Assembly (NCBI RefSeq): GCF_965656765.1
Contig: NZ_CBFHLV010000024.1
Span: 1-42,962 of the forward strand
From: Marivita sp965656765
GTDB taxonomy: Bacteria > Pseudomonadota > Alphaproteobacteria > Rhodobacterales > Rhodobacteraceae
DNA: 42,962 nt
Direction of reading: 5' to 3'
Shown: in pieces, positions 16,487 through 25,587 of the stretch
How positions within the stretch are numbered: position 1 is the stretch's first letter
Layout: each line of letters starts with the position of its first letter
The notes under the pieces: generated by a model
The model's input: the letters and a program-made list of their open reading frames with translations, nothing else
Told to the model about the DNA's origin: nothing
The model's database searches: none
Translations under genes and position numbers: made by a program

Positions 16487-19015
16487 ATGTTGCCCTTTGA
16501 TGACTTTCAGGTCGAAACCTTTCTGCGAACGGGCGAATACCAAGATACGCTCCGCGCTGAAATGGGGGACGACCTTTACGAAGACCTATCGCACCTTGCC
16601 CACCAACTGGAACGCGAGGCCCCGCTGCTCGAAACTCGACGGCGCAAGGTGTTTATCCTGCCCGGCATCATGGGCAGTCGTCTGAGCGCCATTCGAAATG
16701 GGCAGGCGGATCTTGTTTGGGTACATCCATCTGATCTTGCGACGGGCGGAATTTCCAAGCTGAAATGGGGCGCAAGCGTGGCCGCCACGGGCACGTTGCT
16801 CGCACCCTACCTGCGTATGAAGCTGCGACTGAAGCTGGCTGGGTTCGACGCCGAATTTATGCCCTTCGATTGGCGGCAATCGCCCGCCGTTGCTGGTAAG
16901 ATGTTGATCGACCGTATCCGCAGTCGCGGTTTGACGGATGTGTCTCTGGTCTGCCACTCGATGGGCGGTCTTGTTGCCCGCCAGATGGCTTTTGAAGACA
17001 AAGACGACACTCTCATTTCACGGGTTGTCACCATTGGCACGCCCAACCACGGCTCATACGCGCCGGTGCAGGTATTCGATCTGAGCCATGACATGTTGGG
17101 TCCGCTAGGTTTTGCCGATTTGTCTCATGACCGCCAAACCATTTTCGAGAAATACCTGCGAGGCTTCCCCGGTTTGGTCGAGATGATGCCCAACCCAGAT
17201 AAACGCCCGGATGAGACCTATTTCAGCCGATCTTTCTGGCCGAACGGTGCGATCCCGCCCACCTCGAACACGCTGCGGGCAGCAAAGCTTGGGCGACATG
17301 ACTTACCACAACCCGATGCGCGGTTTCATCAAATCGTTGGGACAGGCGAAGAAACTGTTGTGGGTGCCGACAAGACCGCCAGCGGTTTTGTCTACCACAG
17401 GTCGTTCGACGGCGACGGAACCGTTCCACGTGACCTGGCCGAAATGGGCGATGTCGCGCGGTATTATTGCGAAGGCGCGCATGGCTGGCTGTGCAATCGG
17501 TCTGACGTGATTGCCGGCACAATCGATCTGATCGGCACCGGCGCGACACATGCGTTGGACAGCACGCCGCGTATTCGCGCGGTCGAAGGCGTAATGCCAG
17601 GTCTGGCCAGCAAAGACCTGCGGCTGGAAACCCTGTCTGCGTTGCCGCCAGTGCGGGAAACCGACTTTGCTGGATCGTTCCTTTCTGGCAAAGCTGATAT
17701 CGCACCCCCGATGGGAGCTGTCATATCGGACATGAACCAGACCGATCCAAGTGCTTATCCGCGTGCCATTGTCGATGCTGCAAGTTTGCGCTGGAAAGCG
17801 TCGGATGCGGAACGCAAGACGGTGATCCAATCACAGCACGAGGCACGCCCACTGGGCGCAGAAACCCCACAAAGGATCGACGCCTACACGCGCCGTCTTT
17901 TGACACTGGTGGATGCCGCCAGCGCCAACGGACAGGGTCGCAAGTTGAGCCGCGAGCTTGAGACCGCGTTGGAGGGGCTAGAGGCATCTGTTCCTGAAGC
18001 GCACCCACCGACAGGTGTGACAGCCGCGATCCTTGAACGGGTCATTGGCGAAGCCGAGGAATTCCTATCGGTCATGTTCATCAAACGCGCCTTGGTCGCC
18101 GCGCGTGCGGTTGGGCGCGTCGTTTCCACGTCAACAGGGCAAGGATTTGGCACCGGGTTCCTGATTGCGCCGGGTGTTTTGATGACCAACCACCACGTTC
18201 TGCAAAACAACTTTGCCGCAAGCCGCGCGTCGGTCCAGTTTCGCTATGAGTTGGACATCGACAGCCGCCAGACGACCGGCCATTGCTTCGCGCTAGAACC
18301 CAACCGTCTGTTCCACGCCAACGAGCGTTTGGATATGGCCATAGTTGCGGTCGCACCAATCAGCGAGGACGGCGTACCGCTTACCGATTTTGGCCATCTT
18401 CCGCTGATCGGAGTCGAAGGTAAAATCCGCAAAGGTCAGCCGGTCAACATCGTCCAGCACCCGCTGGCCGGGCGCAAACAGGTGGTGTTCCGGGAAAGCC
18501 TGCTTACCGCCCTGCCCCCAGACAGCGATTACGTGGCGCACTATACCGGCGACACGCAACCCGGGTCATCCGGCGCACCCGTGTTCAGTGACCTATGGGA
18601 AGTTGTGGCGCTGCACCATTCCGGGGTGCCCGATCAAACCGAGACAGGACACTACGTAACCGTTGATGGAGGCATCTGGAACCCGTCCACTGATCCCGAA
18701 ATGAAAACCGTCAAATGGATCGCCAACGAAGGCATCCGCGTGTCACGGATCGTGGCGCATCTCAAAACGGTTGCAGATCAACTGTCACGCGATGGCTCTC
18801 TGGGGGCCGAGTTGGTCGAAGATGTGCTCGCCCGTGGACGGGACGCGGTTCACACCGGTGGGTTCTTGAAAGGCCCAGCATCCCCCGAAGAGCGTGCGCC
18901 TGCGGTCTTTGAGCAAAAAATACGCCCCGGCCAATCTGCGGGCATAACCATCCCAGTGCATTTTGACATTTCTTTTGGGTCGTCAAACAGCACGCGCGTT
19001 TCTGGATCGACTTAG
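16487..19015 (+). CDS. Fusion of LCAT-like lipase and trypsin-like serine protease
   Basis: An 842-residue two-enzyme protein. The N-terminal part is an alpha/beta hydrolase of the lecithin:cholesterol acyltransferase type: LPGIMGSRL near residue 60, nucleophile Ser158 in CHSMGG, Asp310 in FDGDGTVP, and His332 in GAHGW. A helical linker (about 400-530) joins it to a trypsin/V8-like protease with His570 (TNHHV), Asp616 (LDMAIV) and Ser695 (PGSSGAP). All six catalytic residues are in place. The start is ATG at 16487 after GAGGAG. No signal peptide is visible. The last 60 residues have no known motif. It ends the five-gene block and faces the convergent importer operon. Lipid and peptide substrates are unknown. 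Confidence 0.9.
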   Translation: MLPFDDFQVETFLRTGEYQDTLRAEMGDDLYEDLSHLAHQLEREAPLLETRRRKVFILPGIMGSRLSAIRNGQADLVWVHPSDLATGGISKLKWGASVAATGTLLAPYLRMKLRLKLAGFDAEFMPFDWRQSPAVAGKMLIDRIRSRGLTDVSLVCHSMGGLVARQMAFEDKDDTLISRVVTIGTPNHGSYAPVQVFDLSHDMLGPLGFADLSHDRQTIFEKYLRGFPGLVEMMPNPDKRPDETYFSRSFWPNGAIPPTSNTLRAAKLGRHDLPQPDARFHQIVGTGEETVVGADKTASGFVYHRSFDGDGTVPRDLAEMGDVARYYCEGAHGWLCNRSDVIAGTIDLIGTGATHALDSTPRIRAVEGVMPGLASKDLRLETLSALPPVRETDFAGSFLSGKADIAPPMGAVISDMNQTDPSAYPRAIVDAASLRWKASDAERKTVIQSQHEARPLGAETPQRIDAYTRRLLTLVDAASANGQGRKLSRELETALEGLEASVPEAHPPTGVTAAILERVIGEAEEFLSVMFIKRALVAARAVGRVVSTSTGQGFGTGFLIAPGVLMTNHHVLQNNFAASRASVQFRYELDIDSRQTTGHCFALEPNRLFHANERLDMAIVAVAPISEDGVPLTDFGHLPLIGVEGKIRKGQPVNIVQHPLAGRKQVVFRESLLTALPPDSDYVAHYTGDTQPGSSGAPVFSDLWEVVALHHSGVPDQTETGHYVTVDGGIWNPSTDPEMKTVKWIANEGIRVSRIVAHLKTVADQLSRDGSLGAELVEDVLARGRDAVHTGGFLKGPASPEERAPAVFEQKIRPGQSAGITIPVHFDISFGSSNSTRVSGST

Positions 19016-19027
19016 ACACCGGTCTTG

Positions 19028-19054
19028 GCAGAGCTGATCTACTGTAGGCTCTGC
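19028..19054. terminator. Possible terminator between convergent operons
   Basis: GCAGAGC (19028-19034) and GCTCTGC (19048-19054) form a perfect seven-base-pair stem with a 13-base loop in the 43-base gap between the lipase-protease gene and the last gene of the importer operon. No strong T stretch follows on either strand, so termination would be weak or factor assisted. Confidence 0.35.
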
Positions 19055-19058
19055 TGTC

Positions 19059-19934
19059 TTATGCTGCCCCCTGCCTACGCCGCGAGATAACGACCAGCAT
19101 CAAGATCGTTACAAGATACGGAAGGCTAGACAGAACCTGTGATGGCAGCCCAACGCCCACAGCCTGCGCGGTTAGTTCGCCCAAGGACAAAATGCCGAAA
19201 AGCAGCGCACCAAAAGCCACACGACCGGTTTGCCACGTCCCGAACACCACAAGCGCCAACGCGATCCATCCCCGGCCTGCGATCATACCGTCAGCCCAAA
19301 GCGGCGTATAGACCGTCGACGCATAGGCGCCAGCTAGTCCACACATTGCGCCACCAAATGCCACAGCCACCAAGCGTATCAGTACCACTGGATAGCCGAT
19401 GGACCTTGCGGCATCGGCATTTTCACCTACAGCCGCAATGATCAGCCCAAGCTTGGTCCGGTTCAGAACCCACCAAAGTGCGAGGGTTCCGAGGATAGCA
19501 AGCCAAACAACAATGTCCTGCGTGAGAAGGGTTGGACCGATCACAGGGATATCTGACAGAACCGGCAGGCCGAGCTTTGGCAAGCCTTTGATCGTCAGGC
19601 TTTCGTAAGTCTTGCCGAACAATGCCGACAGTCCAAGCCCCAGCACACCAATCGCCAGTCCCGCTGCGACCTCATTGGCGCGCACGCCGATCACGAGCGC
19701 CGCGAAGAACATCGCGAGCACGGTGCTGACCGCAGCGGCAGCAACAAATCCGACAACGTGTGACCCGGTGTGGTAAACACAAATAAACGCGATGGCCGCA
19801 CCAATCGCCATCATCCCTTCAAGCCCGAGGTTCAACAGCCCGGTCTTTTCGACCACCATTTCCCCCAATGCGGCCAGCAGCAGCGGCAATGCAGCGGCCA
19901 GCGTTCCGGCCAAAAGAAACTCCAAGCCGCTCAT
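19059..19934 (-). CDS. BMP-type ABC transporter permease (second)
   Basis: A 291-residue inner-membrane permease of the branched-chain/ribose-like class used by nucleoside and purine importers (NupQ/YufQ type). It has eight or more hydrophobic segments and the family stretches EKTGLLNLGLEGMMAIGA at residues 29-46 and VGENADAARSIGY before the coupling loop. The gene overlaps the first permease by four bases (ATGA). It is the last gene of the importer/catabolic operon. It forms the channel with the partner permease at 19931 and is driven by the ATPase at 20998. Confidence 0.92.
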   Translation of the reverse strand: MSGLEFLLAGTLAAALPLLLAALGEMVVEKTGLLNLGLEGMMAIGAAIAFICVYHTGSHVVGFVAAAAVSTVLAMFFAALVIGVRANEVAAGLAIGVLGLGLSALFGKTYESLTIKGLPKLGLPVLSDIPVIGPTLLTQDIVVWLAILGTLALWWVLNRTKLGLIIAAVGENADAARSIGYPVVLIRLVAVAFGGAMCGLAGAYASTVYTPLWADGMIAGRGWIALALVVFGTWQTGRVAFGALLFGILSLGELTAQAVGVGLPSQVLSSLPYLVTILMLVVISRRRQGAA

Positions 19935-21001
19935 GCTGCCACCTTGCGATCAATCTCGATCCGGAATCGGATCAGTGTGAAGGTCAGAAGATAGAAAAAC
20001 AGCAGCAGCCCTTGGAACACTTCGACCGCGGCCACGGGAAGGCCTGCCGACACCGTTGCACTATCCCCACCAATATAAATGACCGAGATCAGAAAGCTGG
20101 ATGCGATGATTCCAAGCGGGTTCAGGCCTCCGACATAGGCGACGATAATGGCGGCGTAGCCATAACCGGACGTGACCGAGCGCTGTAGCTGACCCAAAGG
20201 CCCGGCAACCTCGCTTGCTCCTGCGATGCCAGCCGCCAGCCCGCCAAGACCCAGCCCAAGCCACACCATCCGGGGTGCGGAGAAACCCGCATAGAGTGCC
20301 GCGCGAGGTGCCAGACCAGCAGTCCGAAGCTGATATCCGCGAAAGTGGTGTTGCATCATCAGGTAGGCAAAAACGCTCGCGAGCAGGGAAAAGATCAGGG
20401 AAATGTTCGTGCGTGTTCCGTCGAACAAGATCGGAAGCAATGCATTATCAGGGAACATTACTGATTGCGGAAAATTGAACCCACGCGGGTCTTTCCAAGG
20501 ACCAAGCAGAAGATAATTCAGAATTTGGACTGCAATGAGCGCCATCATGAGCGTGACCAGTATCTCGGACGCGCCGAACCGGGTGCGCAAAGCCGCCGCA
20601 ATCAGGGCATAAACCGTTCCACCCAGCGCGCCAAAGGCGATCATCGCGGGCAACATCATTGGAAAATTCCCGTCTGGGAAGTAGACCGGCAAAGCAGATG
20701 CGCAAAGCGCACCGACTATGAATTGGCCTTCTGCCCCGATATTGAACACGTTGGCGCGGAAACCGATGGCAAGCCCCTGCGCAATCAGCAAAAGCGGTGC
20801 CATTTTCAGCAATACTTCGGAAAAGCTGTACCAGCTCAGAAACGGCTTTAGCAGCAGCGCATGCAATGCCGCACCGGCGGGTTTGCCCAGCGCCGCGAAC
20901 AGAACAAGGCTTGCCAGACAGGTGAACAGCAGCGCCAGGACGGGTGCTGTGAACATGGCTAAACGGGATGCGGCATCGCGGCGGATCAGGCGAATTTTCA
21001 A
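19931..21001 (-). CDS. BMP-type ABC transporter permease (first)
   Basis: A 356-residue permease of the NupP/YufP type. After a basic N-terminus it has a membrane segment, then GFRANVFNIGAEGQFIVGAL, the signature of this permease class, then repeated membrane segments. The start overlaps the ATPase gene by four bases (ATGA at 20998-21001). It pairs with the following permease to form a heterodimer, as is usual for BMP-type importers of nucleosides or purine-like bases. Confidence 0.92.
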   Translation of the reverse strand: MKIRLIRRDAASRLAMFTAPVLALLFTCLASLVLFAALGKPAGAALHALLLKPFLSWYSFSEVLLKMAPLLLIAQGLAIGFRANVFNIGAEGQFIVGALCASALPVYFPDGNFPMMLPAMIAFGALGGTVYALIAAALRTRFGASEILVTLMMALIAVQILNYLLLGPWKDPRGFNFPQSVMFPDNALLPILFDGTRTNISLIFSLLASVFAYLMMQHHFRGYQLRTAGLAPRAALYAGFSAPRMVWLGLGLGGLAAGIAGASEVAGPLGQLQRSVTSGYGYAAIIVAYVGGLNPLGIIASSFLISVIYIGGDSATVSAGLPVAAVEVFQGLLLFFYLLTFTLIRFRIEIDRKVAA

Positions 21002-22497
21002 CTCTCAGCCCCAATCATATACCGGCCAATTTCTTGCGGGGTTGTGTCGGCTGCATCAAGCGCCGTGGAAAGCTTGCCGTTGTGCAGGACATGCAATTTG
21101 CTGCACAGCTCAAACAACTCGTCCATTTCCTCAGAAATCACGAGGATCGCGCAGCCCTGATCGCGCATCTCTAGCAGGCGCCGCCGGATCGCGGTGGCGG
21201 CACCAATATCGACACCCCATGTGGGTTGCGACACCAGCATCACGTCTGGGTTCAGCATGATTTCACGCCCAAGGATAAATTTCTGAAGGTTCCCGCCTGA
21301 CATTGCCCCCGCTTCTGCATCCGGGCCAGGTGTGCGTACGTCAAACGCCTCAATACACTCACGGGTAAAAGCACGTTCGGTTGCGCGTTTGATAAACCCA
21401 CGCGTCAGCATATTGCGGCTGTGGGCGGTCAAAAGGCTGTTGTCGGCCAGCGACATCTCCGGCACTGCACCCCGCCCCAACCGTTCTTCGGGCACGAAGG
21501 CAAACCCCAGTTTGCGTCGCGCCAAAGGGCCAAGATATCCAACCTTCTTGCCCATAATTTCAATCATACCCGGTTCATGCGCGCGGGTTTCGCCGGACGC
21601 CAAGGCGGCTAGCTCTTGTTGGCCATTACCAGATATCCCCGCAATCCCAATGATTTCACCACTGTGCAGTTTGAGATCGATTCCTTCCAGCGTGGTCCCA
21701 AATCGGCTAGCGCGCGGGTGGCTCAGCGCATTCAGGCGCAGGCGTTCTGCTCCCGGAGGACGCGGCGCGGGATGGGCCACGTTGGGCATCTCGCGCCCAA
21801 TCATCAATTGCGCGAGCGACCGTGCGTCGTGTTCGCGTGGATCAATGCGTCCCGTCACTTCGCCACCGCGCAGCACACTCGCGGTGTCACAAAGTTCACG
21901 GATTTCATCTAGCTTGTGCGAAATGAACAGGATCGCCATGCCTTCGGTCTGCAGCTTGCGCAGGGTTTCGAACAGACGTCGCACATTTTGGGGCGGGAGA
22001 ACCGATGTGGGTTCATCTAGGATCAGCAGTTTTGGATTGAGCAGCAAACAGCGAATGATCTCAACCCGCTGACGTTCGCCGACGGACAGGCGATGCACCA
22101 TCGCATGGGGATCAACCGACAGACCAAACTGATCCCCCAAATCGGTGATCCGCTGGGCAAGTTCAGCCGGTTTGCCGGGGATCATCAGCGATACGTTCTG
22201 AACGACACTCAGCGTCTCAAAAAGTGAGAAATGCTGGAAGACCATTCCAATGCCCAGCGCCTGAGCGTCAGAGGGACGGGCAAGGTCGACTTCTTGCCCG
22301 TTCCAATAAATATGGCCCGCGTCCGGTTGTTCGACCCCGTAAATCAGCTTCATCAGGGTCGATTTTCCGGCGCCATTTTCGCCAAGCACGGCATGGATTG
22401 ACCCCGCATAAACGTCGAGGTCAATCTCTTTGTTTGCCTGGACTGTGCCATAGCGCTTTGAAACTCCTGCGAGCCTCAGAAGCGCTGGCTGGGTCAT
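20998..22497 (-). CDS. BMP-type ABC transporter ATP-binding protein
   Basis: A 499-residue ATPase with two fused nucleotide-binding domains, as in sugar and nucleoside importers. The first domain has Walker A GENGAGKST, signature LSVGERQR (diverged) and Walker B LLILDEPTSVL. The second keeps GISGNGQQE and MSGGNLQK but lacks a consensus Walker A lysine, which is normal for these fused ATPases. The start is ATG 22497, overlapping the stop of the BMP gene by ATGA; the longer frame to 22533 lies inside that gene. Confidence 0.93.
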   Translation of the reverse strand: MTQPALLRLAGVSKRYGTVQANKEIDLDVYAGSIHAVLGENGAGKSTLMKLIYGVEQPDAGHIYWNGQEVDLARPSDAQALGIGMVFQHFSLFETLSVVQNVSLMIPGKPAELAQRITDLGDQFGLSVDPHAMVHRLSVGERQRVEIIRCLLLNPKLLILDEPTSVLPPQNVRRLFETLRKLQTEGMAILFISHKLDEIRELCDTASVLRGGEVTGRIDPREHDARSLAQLMIGREMPNVAHPAPRPPGAERLRLNALSHPRASRFGTTLEGIDLKLHSGEIIGIAGISGNGQQELAALASGETRAHEPGMIEIMGKKVGYLGPLARRKLGFAFVPEERLGRGAVPEMSLADNSLLTAHSRNMLTRGFIKRATERAFTRECIEAFDVRTPGPDAEAGAMSGGNLQKFILGREIMLNPDVMLVSQPTWGVDIGAATAIRRRLLEMRDQGCAILVISEEMDELFELCSKLHVLHNGKLSTALDAADTTPQEIGRYMIGAES

Positions 22498-23588
22498 GAC
22501 GGCAACGGCGTGGTCACGCCAGTAACATGCCAATCCATACTGATGATCTCGGCGTCGGTCATCGCAACACCATCCGCGACGCGCTCTGTGCCTGTTTGAT
22601 CGGTAAGCGGGCCTTTAAAGACCACAAAGTCGCCCGTCGCAATCTCGGCCTGCTTTGACGTGATCTGTTCGATCATGTCCGCAGGAATGTCTGGGTTCCA
22701 ATCGGCGGTGAAGACAACGTCATCTTCCATGCCCAGCCAGTAGTTGGCGCTTGGGAAGTCGCCGGCAACGTGACCATCGACAAGGTTTTTAAAGTGTGGA
22801 CCCCAATCTGTCCCGACAACGCCAAGATACTTGGACGGCGCGTATTTCTTCATCGAGGAATTGAGATTGTAGGCATATACGCCCGCCTCTTCGGCGACGG
22901 CAATTACCGACGGAGTGTCTTGCGCGTTTGAGAAGAGCACATCAACGTCCTGCGAAATCAGCGCCTTGGCGGCCTCTTGTTCGGAGGCCGGATCAAACCA
23001 GCTGTTGACCCATACCACACTCATTGTGATTTCGGGATCGACCGACAGCGCACCGAGCATAAAGGCGTTGATCGATGTAATCAGTTCCGGGATTGCAAAT
23101 GCGCCGACGCAGCCAATTTTTTTGGTTTTCGTGAGTGACGCAGCTGCCATACCCATGAGGTAGGTGCCCTGCCAGTATTTGGCCGTGAATGGGGCGAAGT
23201 TCGGTTCAACCAGATAGCCCGAAGCGTGAATAATCGACACATCGCGGTTGCGCTTGGCAATCTGGATGCCGCCATTCTGGTACCCGAACGAGCCGAGCAA
23301 CAGAACTTCATTGCCTTCTGCCACCAGACCGTTCGCGATGCGATCTGCATCGGGGCCTTCGGCGATGTTTTCGAGAACGGTCACTTCAAGCCCGTCGCCA
23401 TACGCATCTTTAACTGTGCGGACGCCTTCCATCAGCGTGTGTGACCAGCCAACATCAGCTTCCGGTGATGGCAGAACGACCCCCATCTTGATCACGTCCT
23501 GCGCGGCAGCGCGCAGTGGTAAAGCGATCGCGGTTGTGGCAGCGAGCGAGCCTTTGAGAAAGCTTCGGCGTTTGAGTGTATCAGACAT
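22494..23588 (-). CDS. BMP family substrate-binding protein, Tat-like signal
   Basis: A 364-residue periplasmic binding protein of the basic membrane protein (PnrA-like) family, which bind nucleosides or purine-like compounds. The N-terminus KRRSFLKGS followed by a hydrophobic Ala/Thr/Leu stretch is a twin-arginine signal, so export as a folded protein is likely. The mature part starts DVIKMGVVLPSPEADVGW and contains the long family region. It begins two bases after the stop of the deaminase gene. Its position behind an 8-oxoguanine-deaminase-like enzyme supports a purine-like ligand. Confidence 0.9.
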   Translation of the reverse strand: MSDTLKRRSFLKGSLAATTAIALPLRAAAQDVIKMGVVLPSPEADVGWSHTLMEGVRTVKDAYGDGLEVTVLENIAEGPDADRIANGLVAEGNEVLLLGSFGYQNGGIQIAKRNRDVSIIHASGYLVEPNFAPFTAKYWQGTYLMGMAAASLTKTKKIGCVGAFAIPELITSINAFMLGALSVDPEITMSVVWVNSWFDPASEQEAAKALISQDVDVLFSNAQDTPSVIAVAEEAGVYAYNLNSSMKKYAPSKYLGVVGTDWGPHFKNLVDGHVAGDFPSANYWLGMEDDVVFTADWNPDIPADMIEQITSKQAEIATGDFVVFKGPLTDQTGTERVADGVAMTDAEIISMDWHVTGVTTPLPS

Positions 23589-23590
23589 GG

Positions 23591-24976
23591 TTATCCCCTG
23601 TTGGTGTTTGGCAGAATTGTGTGAAGTGTGTCTTCGGCAGCGGCAAATAACGCGCCTTCGTCGAGCCCCGGAAACTCTCCGTTCTGCCAGACGATGCGAC
23701 CGTTGATCATTGTCAGGTCAGTAGGCGAGCCGACGCCGACTTTGGCCAAAAGGCTGATCGGATCGTGGCGCGTGCCGATGTAATCAAGCTTGCGGGTGTC
23801 GATGGCGAACAAGTCCGCCGCCATACCCGGGCGCAGCGCGCCGATATCATTCCGTCCCAAAAGCGATGCACCACCTTCAGTGGCATAGTGCAGGAATTGC
23901 CCCGGCACTGGCACGCCGTCCTGCCGCGTTGACGCCACAAGGCACTGCAGCATGTAGGCAGAATGCACACAGTGCATCAGGTTCGAATTGTCGTTCGACG
24001 CAGCACCGTCAACGCCCAACCCAACTCGGACGCCCAGCGCGTCCATCGCTGGAATGTCGGTCACTTCGGCCCCGACCAGATAGACGGGCTCCGGACAATG
24101 CGAAACTCCGGTGCCTGACGCGGCAAGCTTGGCAAGTTCGTTGCGGGTCAGTTCCCAAGCATGGGCATAAAACGTATCCGACCCGGCAAAGCCAATCTCG
24201 GCGCAATAGTCCACAGTGCGCATGCCATGCACCTGCTCAACGACCGGGCTTTCGCCCTCGCCAACATGGCTGTGCAGGATCACGCCCTTGTCGCGAGCAA
24301 GGCTGACGGATTGCTCGAACGTTTCGCGGTAGCAATTGACCGGCTGACAGGGCGCGACCGCAACCTGACGCATCGAGAACCGCGACGGATCATGGAACGC
24401 ATCGATCGCCCGTTCGCAATCGCCAATGAATTCGTCTGTGCTTTCGAGCATCTCGTCTGGGATCGTGCTGCCCTCGGATTTAGGCAGCGTGTTGCCCCCT
24501 CGACCTGCGTGAAACCGCATGCCCAAAAGCTCTGCTGCTTCGAATTGGCGGTCGATGATCCGCGATCCGGCATGTCGGGGAAAGCAATACTGGTGGTCGA
24601 ACGCCGTAGTGCAGCCGTGCTTGATTAGCTCGGCCATCGCCACGACCGAACTGTGGTAAAAACAGTCCTCAGTCAGGCGCGAAAAGATCGGATAGATGCG
24701 GTCCAGCCATTCGATCACTGAATAGCGGGTCCAGTCCAGCTCAGCCCGGTTGCGGACGAAGCACTGAAAGAAGTGATGATGCGTATTGACGAGTCCGGGA
24801 TAAATGAAGTGCCCAGTGGCATCTATCACCTCGGTCCCTTCGGGCGCGTCTTTCGACAAGTCCGGACCAATCGCACTGATCGCACCGTTTTTGCACAGAA
24901 CATCCTGACGCCAAAGAACCGGGTCGTTTGCAGACGTGATGATTGCTTCGCAGGATTTGAGAAGGAGAATGCTCAT
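23591..24976 (-). CDS. Amidohydrolase, 8-oxoguanine deaminase-like
   Basis: A 461-residue metal-dependent deaminase of the cytosine/guanine deaminase superfamily. The metal site THHHFFQ is at residues 65-71, with further ligands in LHSHVGEGES and YAHAWEL, and Asp in LGVDGAASND. The PGLVNTHHH segment and SND loop are those of 8-oxoguanine deaminase and hydroxyatrazine ethylaminohydrolase (AtzB-like) enzymes. It most likely removes an amino or alkylamino group from a purine or triazine-like ring in the cytoplasm. It overlaps the GST-like gene by four bases and is followed by the binding protein gene of the importer. Exact substrate is uncertain. Confidence 0.75.
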   Translation of the reverse strand: MSILLLKSCEAIITSANDPVLWRQDVLCKNGAISAIGPDLSKDAPEGTEVIDATGHFIYPGLVNTHHHFFQCFVRNRAELDWTRYSVIEWLDRIYPIFSRLTEDCFYHSSVVAMAELIKHGCTTAFDHQYCFPRHAGSRIIDRQFEAAELLGMRFHAGRGGNTLPKSEGSTIPDEMLESTDEFIGDCERAIDAFHDPSRFSMRQVAVAPCQPVNCYRETFEQSVSLARDKGVILHSHVGEGESPVVEQVHGMRTVDYCAEIGFAGSDTFYAHAWELTRNELAKLAASGTGVSHCPEPVYLVGAEVTDIPAMDALGVRVGLGVDGAASNDNSNLMHCVHSAYMLQCLVASTRQDGVPVPGQFLHYATEGGASLLGRNDIGALRPGMAADLFAIDTRKLDYIGTRHDPISLLAKVGVGSPTDLTMINGRIVWQNGEFPGLDEGALFAAAEDTLHTILPNTNRG

Positions 24977-25587
24977 GCCGGATGCGCCAATTCGTGCAAA
25001 CGGTGGATACCTGGCATTTCAATGAACCCGGGCAAGGAACGGATCGCCCGCATCCAAAGCCGGATCGACGGGTATGGATCAAGACTGACACCGCCATCTG
25101 GCGCCAGCGCCGTGTTCGGGAAGCAGGCAATGTCGGCGATGGTTGGCTGTGAACCAGTCAGAAACGTCTCGCCATCAAATCGTTGTTCGGTCAATCGCTG
25201 TTCCAGTTGGCGAAGCGCCAGATTGCCCTGTGTACGCACCACGTCGATATCGGCGTCATATCCCAATATGTCGTGCAGACGCGCCAACCCAAGGGTGTCG
25301 TTCAAGCCAGACGCAAATGACAGCCAATGGTCATCATCGTCGCTTTGCCATGTTGGCGTGTCGGCGATGAGGTGTCGTAGTATTTCGGCGCTGTCGGTGA
25401 GGATGACATCCCCGTCTTGCAGGATCGGCAATGTTCCTTTGGGGTTCAGGGCCAACATCTCGGGCGATTTGTGTTCGCGGGCTGGATGAAAATTAACGGC
25501 CCGCAATGACAGGTCTTTGCCCAGCAGCGCTGCCATCAAGCGTATTTTGTAGCAACTGGCGCTGAGAACGTAGTCGTATAGGATCAT
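24973..25587 (-). CDS. Glutathione S-transferase family protein
   Basis: A 204-residue cytoplasmic protein. The N-terminal thioredoxin-like domain (SASCYKIRLMAALLGK, then NPKGTLPILQDGD and TDSAEILRHL) binds glutathione in this family, and a helical C-terminal domain follows. SASCYK resembles the active loop of zeta/maleylacetoacetate-isomerase-like members. I start at ATG 25587, which overlaps the oxygenase gene's stop by ATGA; the frame is open to 25635. It is encoded between a split Rieske oxygenase and a purine-type deaminase, which resembles the position of NdmE, the GST-like structural partner in caffeine N-demethylase. A catalytic role is equally possible. Confidence 0.88.
   Translation of the reverse strand: MILYDYVLSASCYKIRLMAALLGKDLSLRAVNFHPAREHKSPEMLALNPKGTLPILQDGDVILTDSAEILRHLIADTPTWQSDDDDHWLSFASGLNDTLGLARLHDILGYDADIDVVRTQGNLALRQLEQRLTEQRFDGETFLTGSQPTIADIACFPNTALAPDGGVSLDPYPSIRLWMRAIRSLPGFIEMPGIHRLHELAHPA

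Noticed and set aside
20998..22497. Second nucleotide-binding domain of the BMP-type ATPase as degenerate and broken
   Set aside because: Diverged second domains are normal in this ATPase class.
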